Origin: Candidatus Pelagibacterales bacterium
GTDB lineage: Bacteria > Pseudomonadota > Alphaproteobacteria > Rickettsiales > UBA1997
Assembly: GCA_016882165.1 (NCBI GenBank)
Contig: VHBV01000018.1
Coordinates: forward strand, 1 to 12,919
DNA: 12,919 nucleotides
Direction: 5' to 3'
The notes under the pieces are model-generated. The model was not told the DNA's origin. It ran no database searches and saw only the letters and a program-made list of their open reading frames with translations. The number at the start of each line of letters is the position of its first letter. Within the stretch, counting starts at the first letter, position 1. The translations under genes and the position numbers were made by a program. This document shows, piece after piece, positions 6,172 through 12,756 of the stretch.

Positions 6172-6888
6172 TTATTTTGCTAATTCATTACTTTTCTTCT
6201 CAATTGCTCCTTCAAGTTTTGTCATAAATTCTTGTTTTGAGAGTCCCGGTTCAATTGGGTCCAGAAATTCTAAAGTGATTTTTCCTGGTTTTTTTAATAG
6301 AGTATTTTTCTGCCAAAATACTCCAGAATTCAGAGCTGCAGGAACAACTTTAACATTGCAGGAAAGATAAAGTGCTGCAATTCCTGCCTGATAAGGATAT
6401 TTTTCAGAACTTTCTTTGACTGGAACTCGGGTTCCTTGAGGAAAAAGAATTATAGTTTGGTTGAGGGATAAATATTTTTTTGTTTGTTTAATTAAATCTT
6501 TAAGAGCGCTTGCACCTCCATTGCGATCAATTGTTATCCCGCTCATAACTCGTAAAAACCAGCCATAAAATGGAATTTTCAGTAGTTCTTTTTTAAAAGC
6601 ATAAACTGGTCTGTTAAAAACCAAGTGCATGACAATTGTTTCCCACATTGACTGATGTTTACAAGCGACGATACAAGCTTCTTTTGGTAATTTTTCAATA
6701 CCAATAACCTCATAATCAACTTTGCATAATTTTTTTAAAACCCATAAAGCAACTTTGGCCCAAACTTTTGCTCCATGATCTGCCATTTTAGTATTTTTAT
6801 TAATAAAAGATGGTGAGTAAAGGATTGGAATTATTGCTCCCCAAGAATTAATGAAAATCCAAAATAATATGGAGGAAATATATTGCAT
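6172..6888 (-). CDS. plsC: 1-acyl-sn-glycerol-3-phosphate acyltransferase
   Basis: PlsC transfers an acyl chain to lysophosphatidic acid, giving phosphatidic acid at the inner membrane. The 238 residues are normal for the family. An N-terminal hydrophobic segment (about 5-24) anchors it. Motif I is ACKHQSMWETI (75-85): His78 and Glu83 form HX4E where most family members have HX4D. I recall KHQS-W-ET as common in alphaproteobacterial members. Motif II is SGITIDRNGG (116-125), motif III is ILFPQGTR (147-154; FPEGTR in most), and motif IV is VVPAALNSG (181-189). The ATG at 6886-6888 lies 46 bp downstream of the tRNA-Thr end on the same strand, with no terminator between, so both may share the promoter at 7026-7053. 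The gene is convergent with ccmE. Confidence 0.95.
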   Translation of the reverse strand: MQYISSILFWIFINSWGAIIPILYSPSFINKNTKMADHGAKVWAKVALWVLKKLCKVDYEVIGIEKLPKEACIVACKHQSMWETIVMHLVFNRPVYAFKKELLKIPFYGWFLRVMSGITIDRNGGASALKDLIKQTKKYLSLNQTIILFPQGTRVPVKESSEKYPYQAGIAALYLSCNVKVVPAALNSGVFWQKNTLLKKPGKITLEFLDPIEPGLSKQEFMTKLEGAIEKKSNELAK

Positions 6889-6934
6889 AAGTGTTTGATT
6901 TATTTAACAGCGATTTGTGCTATGAAGAGAAGAG

Positions 6935-7009
6935 TGGTGCCGAATGTCGGATTTGAACTGACGACCTACTGTTTACAAGACAGTTGCTCTACCACTGAGC
7001 TAATTCGGC
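6935..7009 (-). tRNA. tRNA-Thr (UGU)
   Basis: A minus-strand cloverleaf of 75 nt (7009 to 6935) has the 3' CCA encoded. The acceptor is GCCGAAT/ATTCGGC and perfect, the D arm GCTCAGTGGTAGAGC, and the anticodon stem ACTGT/ACAGT with loop CTTGTAA (anticodon TGT at 6975-6977). The T loop is TTCAAAT. The T stem GTCAG/CCGAC has an A-C mismatch at its fourth pair. The discriminator is A. It reads ACA codons, and ACG/ACT by wobble depending on modification. Confidence 0.96.
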
Positions 7010-7025
7010 AAAAACAAGAAAAGAA

Positions 7026-7053
7026 ATTATTCCTAAATGTAAAAAAAATTCAA
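7026..7053 (-). promoter_or_regulatory. candidate promoter for tRNA-Thr (and perhaps plsC)
   Basis: On the minus strand TTGAAT (7048-7053) and AATAAT (7026-7031, 5 of 6 to TATAAT) are separated by 16 bp. The predicted start near 7019 is about 10 nt before the tRNA 5' end, a sensible distance. Confidence 0.5.
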
Positions 7054-7085
7054 GTGTTTTTTGAAGAATTATGAAATTTTCAATA

Positions 7086-7121
7086 AAAAAGCCATGCCAA
7101 CTATTGTCAGCATGGCTTTTT
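7086..7121 (-). terminator. strong rho-independent terminator of the Ala-rich protein gene
   Basis: A perfect 12-bp inverted repeat (AAAAAGCCATGC / GCATGGCTTTTT) encloses a 12-nt loop. Its core GCCATGC/GCATGGC is followed by a run of T on either strand. It lies 21 bp beyond the stop of the 7143-7433 gene and is the best terminator in the window. On the plus strand nothing obvious needs it. Confidence 0.9.
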
Positions 7122-7142
7122 CGCTTATATAAAGCAGTCTGA

Positions 7143-7433
7143 TTACTCAGCTTTAGCAGCAGCTGGAGCAGCTTTTTTGCCTTTTACAGCAGCTTTTTCT
7201 TCAGCTTTAACTTCAGCTTTAACAGCTACTGGAGCAGCAGCTTTAGTATCAGCTTTAACTTCAGCTTTAACAGCTGGAGCAGCAGCTTTAGCATCAGCTT
7301 TAACTTCAGCTTTAACAGCTGGAGCAGCAACTGGAGCAGCAGCAGGAGCAGCAGCAGGAGCAGCTTTAACTTCAGCAGCTTGAGCGTTAGCAGCAAATAA
7401 TACTGCAGCAAGAACTAATGATAATTTTTTCAT
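7143..7433 (-). CDS. small secreted Ala/Lys/Pro-rich repeat protein, function unknown
   Basis: The 96-residue product has a clear Sec signal peptide, MKKLSLVLAAVLFAANAQA, with predicted cleavage after Ala19. The mature part consists almost only of Ala, Lys, Glu, Val, Pro and a few Asp/Thr. It starts with APAAAPAAAPVAAP and continues with three imperfect repeats built on VKAEVKA followed by Asp/Glu-rich and AAAP segments. It ends KGKKAAPAAAKAE. There are no cysteines or aromatic residues in the mature part, so it is probably extended or helical and periplasmic or surface-exposed, perhaps binding the envelope through its lysines. No enzyme motif is present and I recognise no family. The gene is monocistronic: own candidate promoter, a stem-loop in the leader, and a strong terminator. 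These suggest a real, well-expressed gene. The repeat DNA gives long spurious frames on other strands and frames, but the signal peptide settles the correct one. Confidence 0.8.
   Translation of the reverse strand: MKKLSLVLAAVLFAANAQAAEVKAAPAAAPAAAPVAAPAVKAEVKADAKAAAPAVKAEVKADTKAAAPVAVKAEVKAEEKAAVKGKKAAPAAAKAE
7201..7332 (-). repeat. in-gene tandem repeat, about 45-bp unit, three copies
   Basis: Plus-strand copies begin TCAGCTTTAACTTCAGC at 7201, 7249 and 7294. The first unit is 48 bp because of an extra ACT, the second 45 bp, and the third is partial. All are in frame with the 7143-7433 protein and encode the VKAEVKA-based repeats, so copy number can change without a frameshift. Confidence 0.85.
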
Positions 7434-7463
7434 TTTTTTAAAACCAATAATTGATTTTTTGAT

Positions 7464-7485
7464 TATTGATTATTTCTAATCAATA
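7464..7485 (-). promoter_or_regulatory. stem-loop in the 5' leader of the Ala-rich protein gene
   Basis: A perfect 9-bp stem (TATTGATTA / TAATCAATA) with a 4-nt loop lies 31-52 nt upstream of the start codon. With the promoter proposed at 7492-7520 it would form the very 5' end of the mRNA, a position where stem-loops are known to slow decay of abundant envelope-protein transcripts. It could equally be an operator. Function is inference. Confidence 0.4.
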
Positions 7486-7491
7486 TGCTTA

Positions 7492-7520
7492 TTGATAACT
7501 TTGGTGAATGTGAAATTCAA
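7492..7520 (-). promoter_or_regulatory. candidate promoter of the Ala-rich protein gene
   Basis: On the minus strand TTGAAT (7515-7520) and TATCAA (7492-7497) are separated by 17 bp. Each matches consensus at 4 of 6 positions. The predicted start is near 7485 and the ATG is at 7431-7433. Confidence 0.35.
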
Positions 7521-7630
7521 CTCAAATCCAAAAGCGCGCAGGAAGATAGAATTAGCTTTTTATTAGTCAAATACGAAATTATTACAATTTTAGTAATATT
7601 TTAATTAATCTTGAATGGAATGTTTGCTAA

Positions 7631-7658
7631 CCGCCACTTTGAGAAAACAAAATGGCGG
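7631..7658 (-). terminator. hairpin downstream of lpdA, possible terminator
   Basis: CCGCCA/TGGCGG pairs perfectly, then one mismatch and TTT/AAA continue the stem around an 8-nt loop. It is 23 bp beyond the lpdA stop. The minus-strand sequence after the stem (TTAGCAAAC) is not T-rich, so this is a stable 3' stem-loop rather than a textbook terminator. Confidence 0.45.
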
Positions 7659-7681
7659 ATATCTAGAATTTTGGAGGGTTC

Positions 7682-9106
7682 TTAGAAGTGGATTACTTTG
7701 CCATAAGCGTCCAATACGGCTTCATGCATCATTTCTGACATTGTTGGATGTGCAAAAATTGTATGCATTAAATCTTCTTCAGTCAGTTCTGCTTGTTTAG
7801 CAATTACATAACCTTGAATCATTTCAGTAACTTCGGCACCAATTAAATGCGCGCCTAAAAGTTCGCCGGTTTTTTCATCAAAAATAACTTTGATCAAACC
7901 TTCAGTCTCTCCCATGGCAATTGCTTTACCATTGGCCATATAAGGGAAACGACCAACTTTAATTTTTTTACCAGCAGCAATTGCTTTTTTCTCAGTTAAA
8001 CCAACTGAAGCGATTTGTGGCATTGAATAAGTACAACCCGGAATGTTTTCGACTTTAATTGGGTGGACTTTTTTGGCATCATATTTACCCATTTTGCTGG
8101 CGATCTTTTCAGCAGCGATTGTGCCTTCATGTGAAGCTTTGTGAGCCAACCACGGAGCACCAACAACGTCACCAATTGCAAAAATGTTAGCTTCAGCAGT
8201 TTCCAAATATCCGTTAGCAACTATTCTACCTTTATCAGTTTTAACTTTAGTTTTTTCTAAGCCCAAATTTTCGATATTTGCAACAATTCCAACCGCCATA
8301 ATAACTTTTTCAGCAGTCAATTCTTCAGCTTTGCCTCCAACTTCAACAGTTGCAGTAACTGAATTTTTGCCTTTTTTAAGCGCTTTCAAAGCAGCAGAAG
8401 TGATAACTTTGATACCTTGTTTTTCGAAAGATTTACGCGCCAATTTTGAAATTTCTTCGTCTTCAACTGGCAAAATATTTTCTGCCATTTCAATCAAAGT
8501 AACTTCTGCGCCCATGTTGCGATAAAATGACGCAAATTCTGAACCAATCGCACCACTTCCAACAACCAACAATGATTTTGGCAAAGCTTTTGGAGTCATC
8601 GCTTCACGGTAAGTCCAGATTGATTCGCCGTCTGGTTCCATACCAGGAATTACTCGAGCGCGAGCGCCAGTTGCCACGATGAAATATCCAGCTTCAACTT
8701 GTGCAACTTCTTTGCCGTCTTGTGAAACTGAGATTTTTTTCGAATCTAAAAATTTGGCAAAACCATCAACAACTTCAATTTTGTTTTTCTTCATCAAGCC
8801 AGCAATTCCACCGCTTAATTTTTTTGAAACCGCGCGTGAACGTTCAACAACTTTAGCGAAGTCAAATTGCACTTTTTCAGCTGAGAAGCCGAATTGATCT
8901 AAATTATGCAAAAGATGATTAACTTCTGAAGATTTCAAAAGTGCTTTAGTTGGAATGCAGCCCCAATTTAAACAAATTCCGCCCAAATGATTGGCTTCAA
9001 CAATACCAACTTTAAGTCCAAGTTGTGCAGCACGAATTGCGGCAACATAACCACCCGGACCGGCACCAATAACACATAAGTCAAATTTTTTTGCAGAAAC
9101 AGTCAT
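7682..9106 (-). CDS. lpdA: dihydrolipoyl dehydrogenase (E3)
   Basis: E3 is the flavoprotein of the pyruvate and 2-oxoglutarate dehydrogenase complexes, reoxidising dihydrolipoamide with NAD+. The 474 residues have the normal length. The FAD-binding motif is VIGAGPGGYVAAIRAAQLG (12-30). The redox disulfide is in GGICLNWGCIPTKAL (42-56; Cys45 and Cys50). The NAD-binding motif is VVGSGAIGSEFASF (181-194), the second FAD contact is ANIFAIGDVVGAPWLAHKA (306-324), and the active-site His-Glu pair lies in AHPTMSEMMHEA (452-463; His453, Glu458). The ATG at 9104-9106 is supported by AGGA about 8 nt upstream. No E1 or E2 gene adjoins it, so it may serve several complexes. It diverges from prfB across 97 bp. 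Codons look somewhat less AT-rich than in neighbouring genes, as expected of a well-expressed enzyme. Confidence 0.98.
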   Translation of the reverse strand: MTVSAKKFDLCVIGAGPGGYVAAIRAAQLGLKVGIVEANHLGGICLNWGCIPTKALLKSSEVNHLLHNLDQFGFSAEKVQFDFAKVVERSRAVSKKLSGGIAGLMKKNKIEVVDGFAKFLDSKKISVSQDGKEVAQVEAGYFIVATGARARVIPGMEPDGESIWTYREAMTPKALPKSLLVVGSGAIGSEFASFYRNMGAEVTLIEMAENILPVEDEEISKLARKSFEKQGIKVITSAALKALKKGKNSVTATVEVGGKAEELTAEKVIMAVGIVANIENLGLEKTKVKTDKGRIVANGYLETAEANIFAIGDVVGAPWLAHKASHEGTIAAEKIASKMGKYDAKKVHPIKVENIPGCTYSMPQIASVGLTEKKAIAAGKKIKVGRFPYMANGKAIAMGETEGLIKVIFDEKTGELLGAHLIGAEVTEMIQGYVIAKQAELTEEDLMHTIFAHPTMSEMMHEAVLDAYGKVIHF

Positions 9107-9124
9107 ATATTTTCCTAGAAAATT

Positions 9125-9153
9125 TTTAAAGGTTGTGAAAAATAAAGAGGCAA
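9125..9153 (-). promoter_or_regulatory. candidate lpdA promoter in the lpdA-prfB divergent region
   Basis: On the minus strand TTGCCT (9148-9153) and TTTAAA (9125-9130) are 17 bp apart, each 4 of 6 to consensus. For prfB the best plus-strand pair is TTGTAA (9167-9172) with TATCTT (9191-9196) at 18 bp, which would start transcription almost at the ATG. Both assignments are weak. Confidence 0.3.
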
Positions 9154-9203
9154 ACTATTTATTACTTTGTAAAACATCAATATTTTTTCTTATCTTAAAA
9201 ACA

Positions 9204-10299
9204 ATGAGCGCTGAAATAGAAAGTTTAATAGAGCAAATTAAAAATTCGCTTAATTTAATTGCGAGGTGTCTTTGAGCCTGATAAATTAAGGTCTCAACTT
9301 GATAATTTGACTAAAAAATCTGAAGATCCTGAGTTGTGGAGTGATAAATCAAAAGCGCAAAAAATTTTAAAAGAAAAATCAGTTTTAGAAGAAAAGTTAG
9401 AAAAATTCTCTTCTATAGAAAATGGTTTTAATGATAATTTGCAATATTTGGAGCTTGCAAGATCTGAAAATGACGATCAATTAATTTCCGATATTGAGAA
9501 GCAGTTTTTGGAAATTAAAAAATCAGCTGATAAATTTGAGATTGAATGCTTATTTTCCGGTGAAAATGATGTGAATGATTGCTTTGTTGACATTAACGCT
9601 GGAGCGGGTGGAACCGATTCTTGTGATTTTGCTGAAATGCTTCTTAGAATGTATGACCGTTTTGCAGAGCTTCACAATTTTAAAAGTGAAATTGTTAGTA
9701 TTTTGGCGGGTGAAGAAGCGGGTATTAAATCGGCGACTCTTAAAATTTCTGGTCGTTTTGCTTTTGGTTGGTTGCGCTCTGAAAACGGTGTGCACCGTTT
9801 AGTTAGAATTTCACCATTTAATGCTAATGATAAAAGGCAAACCAGTTTTGCATCAATTTGGGCTTATCCACAAGTTGACGATGAAATTGAAATTGAAGTG
9901 TTGGAAAAAGATTTACGAGTTGATACATTTAGAGCTTCGGGCGCTGGCGGACAGCATGTTAATAAAACCGATTCAGCAGTTAGAATGACACATTTACCAA
10001 CAAATATTGTAGTGCAATGTCAAACTGATCGCTCACAGATCAGAAATCGTGCCGAATGTATGAAAATGTTAAAATCAAGACTTTATGAGCTTGAGTTAAA
10101 AAAGAAAAAAGCTGCACAAGAATTAAGTGATTCTGCCAAAACCGATAACAGCTGGGGACATCAAATTAGATCTTATGTTTTGCATCCTTATCAAATGGTG
10201 AAAGATTTAAGAACCGGTTTTGAAACTGGAAATACAACATCTGTTTTAAATGGTGAGCTTGACGGTTTTATTAAGTCAGCTTTGACTGAGAAGTTTTAA
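9204..10299 (+). CDS. prfB: peptide chain release factor 2, with programmed +1 frameshift
   Basis: RF2 recognises UGA and UAA in the ribosomal A site and triggers peptide release. The gene is in two frames. The first encodes 23 codons, MSAEIESLIEQIKNSLNL then IARCL, and stops at TGA (9273-9275). Skipping one base after CTT (9270-9272) continues with EPDKLRSQLDNL from GAG at 9274 to the TAA ending at 10299. The joined product is 364 residues, against 365 in E. coli. The stop-recognition tripeptide SPF (203-205) lies in VRISPFNAND. The catalytic GGQ (248-250) lies in ASGAGGQHVNKTDSAVR. A start inside the second frame (TTG at 9259) would lose the conserved N-terminus and ignore the frameshift. 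There is no clear Shine-Dalgarno before the ATG. prfB diverges from lpdA. An intergenic repeat follows, then nrdR. Confidence 0.96.
9264..9275 (+). promoter_or_regulatory. RF2 autoregulatory frameshift site
   Basis: AGG-TGT-CTT-TGA reproduces the classical RF2 recoding signal: an internal Shine-Dalgarno-like AGG(TG), the slippery CTT codon, and an in-frame TGA. E. coli has AGGGGGTATCTTTGA. When RF2 is scarce the ribosome pauses at TGA and slips +1 onto TTT, making RF2. The following base is G, less favourable for shifting than the C of E. coli. Confidence 0.93.
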
Positions 10300-10317
10300 G
10301 GGTTTCTGAATTTTAGT

Positions 10318-10348
10318 CTGTCATCCTTCGCTGAGCTCAGGAGGACAG
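10318..10348 (-). repeat. palindromic intergenic repeat, copy A
   Basis: The plus strand begins CTGTCATCC and ends GAGGACAG around the perfect 10-bp palindrome CTGAGCTCAG (10331-10340), so the whole can fold as a hairpin. Its reverse complement aligns with the 12757-12788 element at about 25 of 32 positions by eye (shared TCCTGAGC and AGCGAAGGAT). The two are inverted copies of one family. It lies 18 bp beyond the prfB stop and could also act as the 3' stem-loop of that transcript. Confidence 0.75.
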
Positions 10349-10360
10349 CTTGTTATAAAA

Positions 10361-10376
10361 TCTGAAAGATTTCAGA
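10361..10376. promoter_or_regulatory. short hairpin upstream of nrdR
   Basis: TCTGAAA-GA-TTTCAGA is a perfect 7-bp inverted repeat 28 bp before the nrdR start. The loop is only 2 nt, so in RNA the inner pairs would open. It may be part of the adjacent repeat, or an operator for nrdR or an NrdR-type factor. There is no T-tract after it. Confidence 0.3.
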
Positions 10377-10404
10377 GAAAAATTGTAATAAATAATTTAA
10401 TTTT

Positions 10405-10857
10405 ATGCGTTGTCCATTTTGCGGAAATATTGAAACACAAGTGAAAGATAGTCGTATTTCAGAAGACGGTGAATCAATAAAAAGAAGGCGTTATTGTGCT
10501 GCTTGCGATTCGCGATTCACAACTTTTGAGCGTGTTCAATTGCGTGAAATTTTGGTTATCAAGAAAAATGGTGAAAAGAAAATTTTTGATCCCGAAAAAT
10601 TGAAAAAATCAATTGAAATGGCGGTAAGAAAAAGACCAGTTTCAGAAGTTCAAGTTGAGAAGATGGTAAATAATATTGTGCGTGGACTTGAAATGGAAAA
10701 TGAAACTGAAATTGCTTCTTCAAAAATTGGCGAAATGGTTATGAATTCTTTAGAGAAACTTGATAAGGTTGCTTTTGTGCGCTTTGCTTCAGTTTATAAA
10801 AACTTTGAAAAAACTGACGATTTTCAGAAATTTATTAAACAAGTGGTAAAACAATGA
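10405..10857 (+). CDS. nrdR: transcriptional repressor NrdR
   Basis: NrdR represses ribonucleotide reductase genes, sensing ATP/dATP through an ATP-cone. The 150 residues are normal. The zinc ribbon has MRCPFCGN (Cys3, Cys6) and RRYCAACDSRF (Cys31, Cys34), with KDSRISEDG between. The ATP-cone starts at VIKKNGEKKIFDPEKLKKS (51-69). IGEMVMNSLEKLDKVAFVRF and ASVYKNF (to about 134) complete it. Its ATG is 28 bp after a palindrome. Its stop overlaps the next ATG by 4 bp (ATGA), so the uracil-DNA glycosylase downstream is translationally coupled. No typical NrdR box is visible upstream, and no reductase gene is in view. Confidence 0.97.
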   Translation: MRCPFCGNIETQVKDSRISEDGESIKRRRYCAACDSRFTTFERVQLREILVIKKNGEKKIFDPEKLKKSIEMAVRKRPVSEVQVEKMVNNIVRGLEMENETEIASSKIGEMVMNSLEKLDKVAFVRFASVYKNFEKTDDFQKFIKQVVKQ

Positions 10858-11786
10858 CAAAAAATAGTGTTACTGAAATTTTACAATTTTACCTTGATAA
10901 TGGTTTGGATGAAGTTGTTGCGGAAAAATCGCAAAATCATTTTTTAATAAAAGATAAGCAAAAAAATTCTGAAATAAAAGTTAAACAAGAAATAAAAAAG
11001 GTAGAAAATATTGTTGTTAAAAAAGAAGAAAATAAAGTTACTAATGATTTTTTAAAACCTGTTTCTTCAACATTTGAAGCAATTTCAACTCTGGCAAACT
11101 TGGCAAAAAAACAAAATTCAACAATTGATAAGGTTATTCCAAACTCATCAAATCAGCAGTTAATTTCACTTAATGAAATTGTTGCTCAAGCAAAAGCGGC
11201 TGCTGCTGAAGCGCAAAATTTATCAGAACTTCGTAAAGCGGTTGAGAACTTTGAAGGATGTAACTTGAAGAAAATGGCGACCAACACAGTTTTTTGTGAT
11301 GGTAATCCAAACTCAAAAATTATGGTTATTGGTGAAGCTCCGGGTAATCATGAAGATTTACAAGGAATTCCATTTTGTGGTGATTCGGGTAAAGTTTTAG
11401 ACGCTATGTTTTCAGCAATTAATATGACTAGAGCTGAGAATTTTTACATTACCAACGTAATTTTCTGGCGACCACCAGGAAATCGTCGTCCAACAGATGA
11501 AGAATTGGCAATTTGTCGACCTTTTGTTGAGCGCCATATTCAACTATTAAATCCAGAAGTAATTGTTTTGGTTGGTGCAACTTCAATGTCTGCTGTTGTG
11601 GGAATTAATGATCCAATAAGTGGTGTTAGAGGTAAATTTATGGACTTTGCCCCAAGTTTTTTGTCTAAAACCATTAAAACTTTTGCTATATTTCATCCAT
11701 CATATTTGATGCGTCAATCTTCAAAAAAGAAGTTGGCTTGGCTTGATATGCTGGCTTTAGAACAATATTTACAAAAATTAAAATAA
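10854..11786 (+). CDS. uracil-DNA glycosylase, family 4-like, with reduced cysteine set
   Basis: The enzyme removes uracil from DNA in base-excision repair. Of the 310 residues, about 130 form an N-terminal extension. It starts ILQFYLDNGLDEVV, a segment I recall from alphaproteobacterial members, and continues as a Lys/Asn/Ala-rich linker. The catalytic domain has EGCNLKKMATNTVFCDGNP (134-152 region), motif A VIGEAPGNHEDLQGIPFCGD (158-177), YITNVIFWRPPGNRRPTDEE (198-217), CRPFVERHI (221-229) and motif B FHPSYLM (280-286). Canonical family 4 enzymes bind a 4Fe-4S cluster through four cysteines. Here Cys136 and Cys221 occupy two of those places, while the second N-terminal position is absent and Trp205 appears where a cysteine is expected before RPPGNR. 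Cys148 and Cys175 are elsewhere. Cluster loss or altered binding is inference. It is translationally coupled to nrdR, and hisZ follows 5 bp later. Confidence 0.88.
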   Translation: MTKNSVTEILQFYLDNGLDEVVAEKSQNHFLIKDKQKNSEIKVKQEIKKVENIVVKKEENKVTNDFLKPVSSTFEAISTLANLAKKQNSTIDKVIPNSSNQQLISLNEIVAQAKAAAAEAQNLSELRKAVENFEGCNLKKMATNTVFCDGNPNSKIMVIGEAPGNHEDLQGIPFCGDSGKVLDAMFSAINMTRAENFYITNVIFWRPPGNRRPTDEELAICRPFVERHIQLLNPEVIVLVGATSMSAVVGINDPISGVRGKFMDFAPSFLSKTIKTFAIFHPSYLMRQSSKKKLAWLDMLALEQYLQKLK

Positions 11787-11791
11787 AAAAG

Positions 11792-12742
11792 ATGTTAAAA
11801 CAGTTATTACCAGTTGGATTTTACGATTTGCTTTTTGATGAGGCTGAAAAAAATCATAAAAATATTAACAACGCAATTGATGCTTTTTTGGCTGCAAATT
11901 ATCGGCTTATAAAATTACCATTGGTTGAGTTTGAAGAAAGTTTTAATCATAACCAAAAGTCAGGAAATTATTTTCAAGCAATTGACGTTATTTCTGGTAA
12001 AAACATGATTTTCAGAAATGATATAACGCCTCAATTATCAAGACTTTTGGGAGGACGTTTAAGAGAAGAGAATTTGCCGCTTAAGCTATGTTATGTTGGT
12101 GATGTTTTGTGTGCTAAAAATGATGATCTTTACAAAGACAGACAGCAAACACAAGTTGGAGTTGAAATTATTGGTTGTGATGATGAAAAATCCAATTTTG
12201 AAATTGTGCAAATTTTGTTGCAAGTTTTAGAAAAAATAAGTGATAAAAAACAACAAGAAAAATTGCTCATTGAATTTTCTTTGCCTAATTTTTTAGCAGC
12301 TTTTTTAGATGAACTACACCTACAAAATAAAGAAGAATTAAGTGCTGCAATCGTTAAAAAAAATATCTCCGCTATAGATAAAATTCTTGAAACTAAAAAA
12401 AGTTCTTTGATTAAAAAAATTATGCTTAACAACCATAATTTGTTGGAATTAACAGCAGAAATTTTGGCAGAGGTAAAATCAGAAAAAATTGCAATTGAAA
12501 TTAAACGAGCGCAAAAAATTGCCGATTTTTTAAGTAAAAATTTTCCAAAAATAAAAGTTTGTTTTGATTTGTTTGGTGATGACAAAAATTCTTATCACCA
12601 AGATATTGCTTTTGATGTATTTTATGATGATTTATCTTATGCTATTGCTCGTGGCGGAAGATATAAAATAAATGGTAAAAACGGTGAATTGAATGCTGTT
12701 GGGGCAACAATTTACATGAATTTGTTACGTAAGGTGGCTTAG
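11792..12742 (+). CDS. hisZ: ATP phosphoribosyltransferase regulatory subunit-like (HisZ)
   Basis: HisZ is a catalytically inactive paralogue of histidyl-tRNA synthetase that joins short-form HisG to make the first enzyme of histidine synthesis. The 316 residues are shorter than HisRS (~420) because the anticodon-binding domain is missing, as in HisZ. Class II synthetase features are LLPVGFYDLLFDEA (5-18), motif 2-like MIFRNDITPQLSRLLGGR (72-89), CYVGDVLCAKNDD (100-112), RQQTQVGVEIIGCDD (117-131) and a C-terminal YAIARGGRYKI segment. The central part is Lys/Ile-rich and poorly conserved. It is the third gene of the nrdR operon, 5 bp after udg, without a clear Shine-Dalgarno. hisG is not visible. 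An inverted repeat and an IS end follow. The family is clear. Whether it works in histidine synthesis or is an orphan regulator depends on hisG elsewhere. Confidence 0.85.
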   Translation: MLKQLLPVGFYDLLFDEAEKNHKNINNAIDAFLAANYRLIKLPLVEFEESFNHNQKSGNYFQAIDVISGKNMIFRNDITPQLSRLLGGRLREENLPLKLCYVGDVLCAKNDDLYKDRQQTQVGVEIIGCDDEKSNFEIVQILLQVLEKISDKKQQEKLLIEFSLPNFLAAFLDELHLQNKEELSAAIVKKNISAIDKILETKKSSLIKKIMLNNHNLLELTAEILAEVKSEKIAIEIKRAQKIADFLSKNFPKIKVCFDLFGDDKNSYHQDIAFDVFYDDLSYAIARGGRYKINGKNGELNAVGATIYMNLLRKVA

Positions 12743-12756
12743 AACCTAACAATAAT

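Noticed and set aside
6883..7074. Plus-strand frame of 63 codons spanning tRNA-Thr
   Set aside because: It is read through the antisense strand of a confident tRNA. Spurious frames across tRNA genes are a known artefact.
7201..7332. CRISPR array
   Set aside because: The repeats are directly tandem with no unique spacers and are coding repeats of the Ala-rich protein. No cas gene is present.
7177..7383. Plus-strand Ala/Ser/Thr-rich frame and a second minus-strand Leu-rich frame (7226-7411) over the Ala-rich gene
   Set aside because: Both arise from the tandem GCAGCT-type repeats read in other frames. Only the 7143-7433 frame has a signal peptide and sits correctly before the terminator.
7615..7800. 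Plus-strand frame of 61 codons at the lpdA 3' end
   Set aside because: It is mostly antisense to the conserved lpdA C-terminus and runs through the 3' hairpin, with no start signals.
9273..9275. TGA in prfB as selenocysteine, reassigned Trp, or a pseudogene stop
   Set aside because: The AGG/CTT-TGA context is the classical frameshift, the rest of the gene is in the +1 frame, and tryptophan is encoded by TGG throughout the window.
9550..9802. Opposite-strand and alternate-frame open frames inside prfB (9550-9795 minus, 9575-9802 plus)
   Set aside because: Both overlap the conserved core of RF2 and encode no recognisable motif.
9259..10299. RF2 as a simple gene starting at TTG 9259
   Set aside because: It would drop the conserved N-terminal helix encoded from ATG 9204, and it ignores the exact CTT-TGA recoding site. 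The joined length of 364 fits the family.
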